The notes under the pieces: generated by a model
What the model saw: the letters and a program-made list of their open reading frames with translations, nothing else
Database searches by the model: none
What the model was told of the DNA's origin: nothing
Program-made: the position numbers and the translations under genes
From: Hysterangium stoloniferum
Taxonomy: Eukaryota; Basidiomycota; Agaricomycetes; Hysterangiales; Hysterangiaceae
Assembly (NCBI GenBank): GCA_015178975.1
Contig: WHVD01000002.1
Coordinates: 248,001 to 312,000, forward strand
Reading direction: 5' to 3'
Length of the DNA: 64,000 nt
In this document: in pieces, positions 54,500 through 63,233 of the stretch
Layout of the letters: each line of letters starts with the position of its first letter
Numbering within the stretch: the stretch's first letter is position 1

Positions 54500-56460
54500 A
54501 TATTATTAGTCAATTGAAGAAATTGAAAGACAGGTTAACACTGAAATATATCCACCTTCCAAAGCTCATGAAAAGGTTGAAGAGCTCCTTCAGGCACTAT
54601 GAGAAGGCCAAAAACCTGGGGACAACACTCTATCCACAGAATCTGATATCCTACTGGATCAATTAAATTACAAGGACTTACCAAAGCTTCGGCAAGCCTG
54701 TGCAGCACTGACTGTGAAGAGCAAAGATAAAAAAATTGATGTTCTCTTTCGAGGATGGCTTACTGGGATGGTTGGGACATTGAACCTTTATCTTGACCCA
54801 CAGCTCTCATATACCTGGCGCGAGGCTTCTCTTATTGCATCAAAATCACAAGGCCATGGAGTTAGCCATGCACGCAATCTGGGAACATGGATACATCAGT
54901 TCCTGGGTTCTGGAAAATTACCTCTTCACAGATATGGAAAGCTATGGGGTACCCTTCTTGATGATCAGGACTTTTCACAAGCAATACAGATTCACCTGTC
55001 TGGAATTGCCAAGAACAACTATATCCAAGCTCAGGATATTGTTGACTTCATGCAGACACCAGAAATGCAAGAAAGGCTTGAGGAGATTGGTTCCAAGAAA
55101 AAGAAGATATCAATATGTACCACACAACGGTGGCTCCACAGGATGGGATGGCAATATGGGAGGAAAAGGAATGGTATGTATGTTGATGGCCATGAGAGGG
55201 AAGATGTTGTCAAATACCAGATGGAATTTATTGAACGGTGGAAAGTCTATGACAAGTGGATGTATTCATATGATAATGATGGAAACCGTGAAGGTGAACT
55301 CACTGGATTCCCTGTCCCACCTGGCCAACGTTTCCAGCTCATTCTTATCACCCATGATGAATCAACATTTTATGAGACTGACCGTCAGAAAACCATGTGG
55401 GCCCATCAATCAGATAAAGCAGTCCCATTAAAGAAGGGGGAAGGTGTTTCTCTCATGGTCTCAGATTTTTTTGACCGTTGAATGGGGAAGATTGCAAAGT
55501 GAGGATGGCATGGAGTGAGTTAATCTTGCACTCTAAATTTAGAATTACTATTTAATCTATGAAATGCAGGTCAGCACGCATTGTCTTCAAAGCAGGAAAA
55601 AATTGTGATGGCTACTTCTCGTCTGATGACTTGATCACACAAGTTGACACAGCCATCGATATTTTTGAAGGACAGACAAATGGGTTTGCAACAGGTCTGT
55701 TCATTTTTGATAATGCACCGAGCCATCAGAAGCATGCAGATGATGCACTTTCTGCAAGAAAGATGCCAAAGTATCCATCTGCAACCTGGGTTCATCGCAA
55801 AGGAGGCTCTCGCATGTGAAATACTGTGTTGTCAAATGGAGACACCCAGTCCTTTTATTTCAAAGAGGACCACCCTACAATGCCTGGATGGTTTAAAGGG
55901 ATGGAACAAATCATCCGGGAATGAGGCCTATGGAGGGAAAGTGGCTTACTTGCACAATGTGAAGGTTTTAAATGTGTACAAGGAAAAACTGACTGTTGCT
56001 GCCGTCGCCTTCTTTTTACCCAACCAGACTTTGTGGCACAAAAATCTCAACTTGAAGAGTTCATCACATTGCAGGGTCACATCTGTGACTTCTACCCAAA
56101 ATATCACTGTGAGCTTAATTTTATTGAGCAGTATTGGGGTGCAGCAAAGTTGCATTACCGAAACACCCCCAAAACCAATAACATTGTTGAGATGGAAAAG
56201 AATATGCTTACATGCTTGGATGATATCCCTTTGCTTCAAATCAGAAGTATTTCTCTTATCCTTCTGCCCACTATCTGATCTCATTGTTTTCCCATGCTAG
56301 ATATGCAAATAGGTCTGCCCGGTTCATATCAGGTTATGATCTTGGACTGTCAGGAGTGGAGACTGGGTGGGTCAACAAAAGATACCATGGCCATCGTACA
56401 TTACCTCCAATCATGCTTGCACAAGTACAGCAAGCTCAAATTAATATGCCTGTACCATTA
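54500..56460 (+). pseudogene. DDE transposase (Agaricomycete family, IS630/Tc1-related fold)
   Basis: The plus-strand blocks are LDQLNYKDLPKLRQACAALT, SHARNLGTWIHQFLGSGKLP, QRWLHRMGWQYGRKRNGMYV and DGHEREDVVKYQMEFIERW. The catalytic region is ITHDESTFYETDRQ (D at 55356), then GLFIFDNAPSHQKHADDAL (D at 55709) and YHCELNFIEQYWGAAKLHYR (E at 56126). A tail (SGVETGWVNKRYHGHRTLPP) reaches 56460. An intron is likely at 55515-55569 (GTGAGT...TGCAG). Lesions: TGA at 54600, 55817 and about 55922, each where arginine is plausible, and an extra T in a T-run near 55470 that shifts the frame. I know this family as a common DDE transposase-like group in mushroom genomes; the exact superfamily name is uncertain. 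Confidence 0.75.
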
Positions 56461-56594
56461 TAGTGACTCCAATTCATTTTTTGACTTCATAATAAATTTT
56501 TCAAAAATTTGATTCGCAAATTTGGCCACTCTTGGCACTTAGTAATATGATTACATAAGGTGCTGAACTAAAGTGACACCTACCTTACACATAT

Positions 56595-57031
56595 TAGCTA
56601 CAACATGCTCCACAGGAGAGGTAGATCGGCTAGTGGTTCCTGTATAAATGAGTTCACCAGGAGGAGGTGCCAAAACATGGTCAACTTGACTTTACACATT
56701 CCACAGGACAGTCAGTAACAGGGGGAAGGTTGGTAACACTAGATATATATTATATAAACACTATATTACAAGTTCAGGTTCTACAGTCCATTGTACAGCC
56801 TGCAAATGAGTTCGTGAGCTGCATGTACACTAGCATAAAGACAAATGTTATGTGAGGAGAATTTTTTGAAAGTAATATTGGAAAGCACTAGTATATTTAA
56901 TTACAAGACAAACTATCTAGTCTTTATGTGATTTGGTGGTGTATTTATGGAGATATTGCATTCGCAAGTTGGGACGCGTTCTGCAAAAACTCATACAAGT
57001 GCATGCCTTACATAATGCAAAAAGCTGTAAC
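56595..57031 (-). repeat. right inverted repeat arm
   Basis: Reverse-complement partner of 48149-48598. Differences are scattered substitutions, suggesting the arms are old. Confidence 0.75.
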
Positions 57032-57577
57032 TGATTTTGATGATGTTAGATTGGACATAGACACACCCAACTTGTCATCTGCACTTCCAGGCTGTGGACT
57101 TGATTCTCATGATGGTCCATCTGTGGACAACTCCTCCTCTTCCTCTTCTGTTCAGACAGTTGTATGCCACCAATCCTTTACTCCTGCATTGGGTAACACT
57201 GGTCATGTTGGCATGGTGCACTCCACTGGAGTTGATGATGATGGCAATGATGGCATTGTGCTATCTTTGTCATTGTCACCAGTTGCTTGAGTCACCTAAG
57301 TCTTTTTTGAATTTATCACTGGTGTACTTCCATTTCTATTGTTCTTCATCTTTGCTGGTTGAGATGCACCTTCACATTCATCCACTGCAGCCTTCATCTT
57401 GTTTGTCAACTTCATGACTCTTTTTGCAGTGTTGGAGAAGATATTCAGCTGTATGATAGATGTGATTCCAAGTGCACTGTATTTCACAGCCTGTGTATTG
57501 TAGTCTAGGATAAGGTTCAAGTTTGACAATGTACAGTTCCATTTTCCAATAAAACCCCAATGATGGTGTGGGTTGGG
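57032..57577. other. no firmly supported gene
   Basis: The frames 56928-57290 (plus) and 57637-57296 (minus, with SNTAKRVMKLTNKMKAAVDE) may be exons of unknown genes. Neither has a recognised motif. Confidence 0.3.
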
Positions 57578-57589
57578 GTCCAGGTACCT

Positions 57590-57800
57590 GAGGCCCATAC
57601 CCCTACATACCTGTACCTGAGGGATATCCCTACCCATATCTGAGGGATACCCCTACCCATATCTGAGGCATACCCCTACCCATATCTGAGGCATACCCCT
57701 ACCCATATCTGAGGGATGCCCCTACCCATATCTGAGGGATACCCCTACCCATATCCAAGGGATACCCCTACCCATATCCAAGGAATACCCCTACCTGTGA
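57590..57800. repeat. 23-bp tandem repeat
   Basis: The unit GATACCCCTACCCATATCTGAGG is repeated about eight times, with variants CATACC, GATGCC and ATATCCAAGG at the right end. The unit is not a multiple of three and shows no sign of coding. Confidence 0.9.
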
Positions 57801-57859
57801 CCTGTGTGGGCTGGCCATACCCACCATGCTGTTGTCTAGTTTTGGGGGCCTATAGTCTG

Positions 57860-58120
57860 GGGCACTGGTTTTGGGGTGCTGGAAGGTTGCCAGGAGGTGT
57901 GACAGTAAAACCAAGTGCTGGGGTGCCACAAGCAGTGAAACTGAAGTCAGGGGTACCAATGGCAGGTGCTGGAGGTTTTCTAGAGTGGAACCAGGTTATG
58001 GGGGCCCAAAACTGTGATATTCCTATTAGGTACCAATGCTGTGATGTTGGAGAGTTGCTGGAGGGTCACCAAGGTAGAAACAGGTTATGGAGGCTTGAAA
58101 TGGTGAGGATTCTAACATGT
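57860..58120 (+). repeat. repeat family S, copy 3 (partial)
   Basis: Phrases such as GGGGTGCCA, GGTACCAATG, GAGAGTTGCTGGAGG and CAGGTTATGGAGGC(C/T)TGAAA also occur in 21500-21720, and some in 62520-62720. They seem to include small internal tandem-like phrases built around price-tag-like blocks of G-rich sequence. No coding potential. Confidence 0.5.
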
Positions 58121-59133
58121 TGCCTGAAAACCTGCCTCCTGTTTTTTGTTATCTGTGGCAGAAGAGCCCTTTTTCATTTCCAAAATGACATTTGCAACAT
58201 GCGTCCCATCTATCTCAGGGTCATTCTGTTGATTTTGCCAGTTTTTTATGATAGCATCCTTGAAAATTGGATGTAGTTTAAAAAGCCAATTTTGAGTGAC
58301 TGCCAGTACAGGGATGGTTGGTTCAGTGACACATATGGTGGCTATGAATTGTCCTCTGGAACCCCTGAGAGTCTTTCTAGTGCCTCCCATAATTGTAATT
58401 GGATGTGATTTCCAAAGAACCACTGCCTATATGCTGATGAAAAATGTGGGGGAACTAATAAAATACACAGGTGTTTATCCCAAAAATAAATTGCTTTAGA
58501 GGCTAAAACACAGAGATCTACAGCAAATCCTTCCATGAGAATCTTTATATGTATAATGAAATCACTCTGGTATATTCTCACAGAAAATTGACCATTGAAT
58601 ACAATACAAAAGGAGTCTTACATATAATACCTGCTCATTAGGTCATGATGCATCTTGTCTGTTAAAATAGAAATTTTGGCTCCATAGTCTTCAAGAAAGA
58701 CAAAAATACAAAAATTTTCATATGACACACTTGACCTAAATCACAATATTTGAGGAGATATGCCCTTTACAACTTCTCACTTCAAAACAGCAGCAAAAAA
58801 TGAAGATTTTGGACTCCACCATGAATTATACACACAACAATAAATTGGAGCTTCATGGGCACAGTATACTGATAGTCTTATGACTCCAGAGCATGAACTT
58901 CTCATTTATTTTGCTCATTTCTAACCAAGATACTCTAACTTGGTGACTATTCAATCTCACACAAGTCTGACACCCTACTGACCTATGCTGTGATGGTGAA
59001 GAACCAACATCCTGAAAGTGCCCACACATGAGAGGTCTCCTCATGTGGTGGGGAGGGGCTATAGGAAAGTGCTATGCAGGGTGTTGTGCTGCCACAAGTG
59101 CTGTGACATGTTTCTTTTTTCAAAATAAGTAGA
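58121..59133. other. AT-rich region without recognised genes
   Basis: The short minus frame 58423-58112 (with HPIFKDAIIKNWQNQQNDPE and IDGTHVANVILEMKK) has no recognised family. It almost lacks CpG. No repeat ends seen until the TA target site at 59134. Confidence 0.35.
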
Positions 59134-59494
59134 TACAGTGGCTCAAAAAATCATTCCAATGTTTTGTTGTTTTGGAAAGATTGATTCACTATACAAATAC
59201 CAGACATCAGAAAATTCTTAAAGTATTATCCCATATAGTATAGCATATCAGCTTGAAATGGATGCTTAGCCTATGTAATTTGAAGCCACAATGGTAGAAT
59301 AATAAATGAAACAAGATAATCCCTCATTGGAATGATTTTTTGACCATATATTATTTTAACAGAAAAGCTACTATTTCAGTAAAAATATAAGTCTAAACCA
59401 ATTGTAATAATAATGAACATGTCATGTGACTTTGTTTACATCTGTTTGACATGTTGACAGTTGGTTCAACCATTTCTTAGCTTTTACCATTACT

Positions 59495-59980
59495 ATGAAA
59501 GCTATTTCTGCTACTCAGCACTTTAATATTATCTCTCTTCTTCCAGAAGGGTGTTCCTATCCTCAAATCCAGACTAACACTGACTCAGAAAGGGATAAAA
59601 TAAGTGTGATCAAGGCTGAAGTACTTTTGGATAAAGAAAACACCCTAGCTGGCCATCCTTCCAAGCTTATTACTCATGACAAATGGTCAATTGTCCATCA
59701 AATTGGCTCTGGAAATCTTGACAATGCTGTTCAAGCTACCCAATTCATTAATTCTACTATCCCCAAATCTGTCACTCCCCAAACAGTCAGGAATGTACTC
59801 AAGAACAATGGTTTTTACTCTGCAACAAAGAAGAAAGCACCATGTTGATTGAAGAAGGCTCATTATCAGAAGTGACTTGAGTTTGCTTAGTACCATAAAA
59901 CCTGGATTGTAGGAGACTGCAAAGAGTGTTGTGGATAGATAAGACCAATATTAACAAAATTGCATCTGGTGGAAAGGTGT
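59495..59980 (+). pseudogene. Tc1-2 transposase N-terminal fragment, left arm
   Basis: The frame is open from 59495 for 117 codons (GSGNLDNAVQATQFINSTIP, VTPQTVRNVLKNNGFYSATK). It then decays through stops to a remnant of the first catalytic region (IRPILTKLHLVERCH resembles the WTDETKINRI segment). It is homologous to Tc1-1 transposase at moderate identity. The second and third acidic residues are missing. Confidence 0.8.
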
Positions 59981-60039
59981 CATAGCCCAGTTTTCATAGT
60001 ACTGAGCAAACTCAAATGACTTCTGATAATGAGTCTTCT

Positions 60040-60763
60040 TGTTAAGAACTGAACACTGACTAATGTCGGTGGCCGACAGGGACTGATTGGAAGGACTTGG
60101 CTTCAGCTTATGTGCTGCGCCCTCGCAAATATCTGTGGGGTGTCCTTAGATTTCAGACTGGCAAAGACTAATCCTAAAGTGTTCCTTTCGGCGAGGTACC
60201 GATCAGGACCGAAGGACAAGTCGAGTGTCAGGCCAAGGGGTCGGGGCCGGAAGTGGGCGAGCGCACGCAAAGGTGGATGGGGATTCTTGGTATGAGACTG
60301 TTACGGACGTATGGGTATTCTGAGTCGATATTCTGATTGCCTAATAACTATAACTACAGTGGGTTCATATACAAGTAACAGGCGTCTAGAAAATACTAAT
60401 GGGGAAAAGGGTGGAAAGCAGTATTAATAATAAGCTTGACTAGGAACAGGAAGTTTATGATTAGTTCGGAGGCCGATGATAACCGAGAGCGGGATTACGA
60501 TAAAAGGAAATAGTTCGAGGACTACAAATATAGATAGACATATGTGAAACATAGGATAGAACGGATCAACATAATGAAAAGGGACGTATCAAAGCATAAC
60601 CAGACAGAAAAGGCGTAGTCGGGTTTAGATGACCGGAAGGGCATATGTCAGCATTGGGGGCCCGACGGCTTCCGAGACATTGTCTTGATTGAAGACAGGA
60701 TGACTACGACAATATTCCATCGGGGACCGTCAGTGTATGAAGGGTTATGACACAGTCGTAACA
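60040..60763 (-). repeat. second solo LTR, nested in Tc1-2
   Basis: It is inverted relative to 30786-31505 and diverged from it, but aligns end to end. On the minus strand it begins TGTTACGACT and ends CAGTTCTTAACA-like. It has a perfect 5-bp target duplication CTTCT (60035-60039 and 60764-60768). It is rich in CpG while the surrounding Tc1-2 arms almost lack it, so it arrived later. Confidence 0.9.
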
Positions 60764-60768
60764 CTTCT

Positions 60769-61123
60769 TCAACATGGGTGCTTTTTTCTTTGTTGCAGAG
60801 TAAAAACCATTGTTCTTGAGTACATTCCTGACTGTTTGGGGAGTGACAAAGTTGGGGATAGTAGAATTAATGAATTGGGTAGCTTGAACAGCATTGTCAA
60901 GATTTCCAGAGCTAATTTGATGGACAATTGACTATTTGTTGTGAGTAATAAGCTTGGAAGGATGGCCAGCTAGGGTGTTTTCTTTATCCAAAAGTACTTC
61001 AACCTTGATCACACTTATTTTATCCCTTTCTGAGTCAGTGTTAGTCTGGATTTGAGGATAGGAACACCCTTCTGGAAGAAGAGAGATAATATTAAAGTGC
61101 TGAGTAGCAGAAATAGCTTTCAT
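60769..61123 (-). pseudogene. Tc1-2 transposase N-terminal fragment, right arm
   Basis: From the ATG at 61123 the minus strand repeats the left-arm coding sequence (MKAISATQHFNIISLLPEGC) with a stop after KLITHNK. The sequence is cut by the solo LTR and resumes at about 60034-59984 with THYQKSFEFAQYYENW-like sequence. Confidence 0.75.
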
Positions 61124-61559
61124 AGTAATGGTAAAAGCTAAGAAATGGTTGAACCAACTGTCAACATGTCAAACAGATGTAAACAAAGTCACATGACATG
61201 TTCATTATTATTACAATTGGTTTAGACTTATATTTTTACTGAAATAGTAGCTTTTCTGTTAAAATAATATATGGTCAAAAAATCGTTCCAATGAGTGATT
61301 ATTTTGTTTCATTTACTATTCCACCATTTTGGCTTCAAATTACACAATCTAAGCATCCATTTAAAGCTAATATGCTATACTATATGGGGTAATACTTTAA
61401 GAATTATCTGATGTCTGGTATTTGTATTGTGAATCAATCTTTCCAAAATAATGAAACATTGGAACAATTTTTTGAGCCACTGTACTTCATCAATTTTGTA
61501 TTGAAAATTACCAGAATAAAATTATATTTGACATTAGATCATCAAAACATGAGTACAAT

Positions 61560-62760
61560 AAAAACTGAAAACAATACTTAACTCAATCAACTGGAGGGCT
61601 GAAATACTAAGAATTGTAGGGTAAAGAGTTGTAGCTTGCTGACGACATCTTTGAGGGTATTAGAGAGAGTGTGAAATGGCTGAAGACTAAATGGGGGTGA
61701 ACAATCTAAGTTGATATTAGAACTGAAGGGTAGTAGTGCACAGGATAGGAATTTATATGAAGGTATAATGGATGAGCAGAGGTCCAACCAAGGAAGTGAG
61801 AAGTAGTGATGGGTTGAAGGAAGCATGGAAAGGGGCAAGGATCATACTAAAAGTGAATATGATGTGATTAAAGTATAATAAGAGATATAAGGTGGCAAAG
61901 TATCATTTACATGTTGAGCAGGTTTATTAAGATCTAAACGAGGGGGCAAAAGGATGCTCTATGTCAAGGGGCTAATGATAGGGATCATACTAGTTGGGAG
62001 GTCTGACTCTATAAAATTGGTTGAGCTTGGCTTCAACTTATGTGTTGCATCTTCATATGAACTGGTAAGGTGCTCCAGTATTTCAAACAGAGCAGATAGT
62101 ATGATAAAGACTAAAAAGACATCACTTAGCTCAGTCAGATGGAGGGCTGAAATGCTAAGAGTTGTAGGGTAAAGAGTTGCAGCTTGCCAACAATGTCTTA
62201 GAGGGTATTAGAGAGGGAGTAAGGTGGCTGAAGACTGAATGGGGGTAATATAAGTTGATATTAGAGCTGAGGAATAGTTGCATACATGGTAGGAACTTTA
62301 TATGAAGTATAATGGATGTTCAGAAGGCTGATCAGGAAGTGAACTGTGGTAACAGGTCAAAGGAATCACAGTAAGGAGTAAGGATCAAACTGGAACTACA
62401 TGTGATGTAAGAAAAGTATTCTAAAGGGTGTGAGGTGGCAAATACATAATGCTTATACATAGAACAGGTGACAGGAAAGCATCAGGATGGAGATGGGATG
62501 GGACAATGAAAAGGGAAAGCTATAGTGAACCAAGTGTTGGGGTGCCATGGGTGACACTGTGGTCAGGGACACTGATAGTGGGATGCTGGAGGGTGGAGAG
62601 TGTAACACAAGGTTGTAGGAGGCTGAATGACTGGGATCCTAACGGGGTGATGGGAGGGGATCAGGACAGAGATGGGACAGAATGACAAAAGGGGAAAGCT
62701 ATAGTAAACCAAGTGTCAGGGCACTGTAGGTGGCAAAAAAATTGACAAGTAGTTAATTAA
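61560..62760. repeat. repeat family S, copy 4 (two tandem partial units)
   Basis: The block GGAGGGCTGAAAT(A/G)CTAAGA...TGTAGGGTAAAGAGTTG occurs twice, about 61590-61640 and 62140-62190. Each is followed by a GGGTATTAGAGAG / CTGAAGACT(A/G)AATGGGGGT / AGTTGATATTAGA series. The second continues into a GGTGACAGGAAAGCATCAGG tail, as in copy 2. Between them is the part matching copy 1 (5395-5565). Confidence 0.6.
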
Positions 62761-63105
62761 TATACAGTAAGTGCACATCATAGGCTGACAAAAGTCAGAG
62801 TGCCTTGTAGAAGGTTTATAGGCCAATGGTGAAGTTAAATGACCTTCAAATTAAGGGTGGGGACAGCCACAGCAACACCCCCAAACCAGGTGGTGGAATG
62901 ACTGCCTTTGACCTCCAGACACAATGCAGTCAAATGTGCCATTGTTGACCTCTTGAAATTATGGAGAAAATCAGATGCACTCAGATGACACCAATGGTAA
63001 TTGGCCCTATGACCTAGTATCACTGTGAACAGTGTCAGTCTGTGCAGGGAAACTTAGTTCTCTTTGTAATATAAATCAGAATGATAGGGTTCCACACTCA
63101 AATAG

Positions 63106-63233
63106 TGTTAGATTGAGTAATGCTAGCAGTGTTTCCCAGGGTCAGGTGGTGTAATGGTTAACACCCCTGCTATATATGCAGAAGCCCTGGGTTCAATCCC
63201 CAGTCTGGGTATTCATTTTCTATGCTTTTAACA
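63106..63233 (+). repeat. 128-bp TGTTA...TAACA insertion with tRNA-like core (possible TRIM solo LTR)
   Basis: The insertion begins TGTTAG and ends TTTTAACA. It is flanked by a perfect 5-bp duplication AATAG (63101-63105 and 63234-63238). Copies A and C have the empty site (CTCAAATAGAGGTAG in A near 23398; in C the same site reads CTCAAATAGAG). TG...CA ends, inverted TGTTA/TAACA and a 5-bp duplication are features of an LTR. The size is in the range of TRIM/SMART LTRs. Confidence 0.75.
63141..63213 (+). pseudogene. tRNA-like sequence within the 128-bp insertion
   Basis: D-arm-like GGTGTAATGGTTAACACC (pairing GGTG/CACC and acting as an A box), anticodon-arm-like CTGC-TATATAT-GCAG, and a perfect T-arm CTGGGTTCAATCCCCAG (B box) occur in correct order and spacing. 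CCCAG before and CTGGG after could form part of an acceptor stem, but the linker to the D-arm is too long and loop position 33 is A, not U. It is therefore tRNA-derived and not a working tRNA. The arms resemble tRNA-Val most, by eye. Confidence 0.65.

Larger units (their letters stand above)
48149..57031. mobile_element. 8.9-kb segment with ~450-bp inverted repeats, DDE transposase and second gene
   Basis: Inverted arms 48149-48598 and 56595-57031 share long near-identical runs (for example CACCTCCTCCTGGTGAACTC on the left and its reverse complement on the right). Between them are a plus-strand DDE transposase pseudogene (54.5-56.5 kb) and a minus-strand gene set (about 52.5-49.4 kb), divergently arranged around 53.85 kb. 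I found no convincing target-site duplication, so the exact ends are uncertain. The arms plus transposase make a large two-gene DNA transposon the best explanation. Alternatively, a smaller transposon sits inside an inverted duplication. Confidence 0.6.
59136..61482. mobile_element. palindromic Tc1-like element (Tc1-2) made of two inverted 5' halves
   Basis: It is flanked by TA on both sides (59134-59135 and 61483-61484), with termini CAGTGGCTCAAAAAAT. The left arm (59136 to about 59983) and right arm (about 59984-61482, excluding the nested solo LTR) are reverse complements. Each holds a terminal repeat plus the N-terminal part of a Tc1 transposase (MKAISATQHFNIISLLPEGC). The C-terminal half with the later catalytic residues is absent from both arms. 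Without the LTR the size is about 1.6 kb, similar to Tc1-1. It is non-autonomous. Confidence 0.85.

Noticed and set aside
57590..57800. CRISPR-like array
   Set aside because: The 23-bp units are directly adjacent without unique spacers, and the context is a eukaryotic repeat region.
63141..63213. A functional nuclear tRNA gene
   Set aside because: Position 33 of the anticodon loop is A instead of U, the acceptor stem does not close with normal spacing, and the sequence lies in a mobile insertion.
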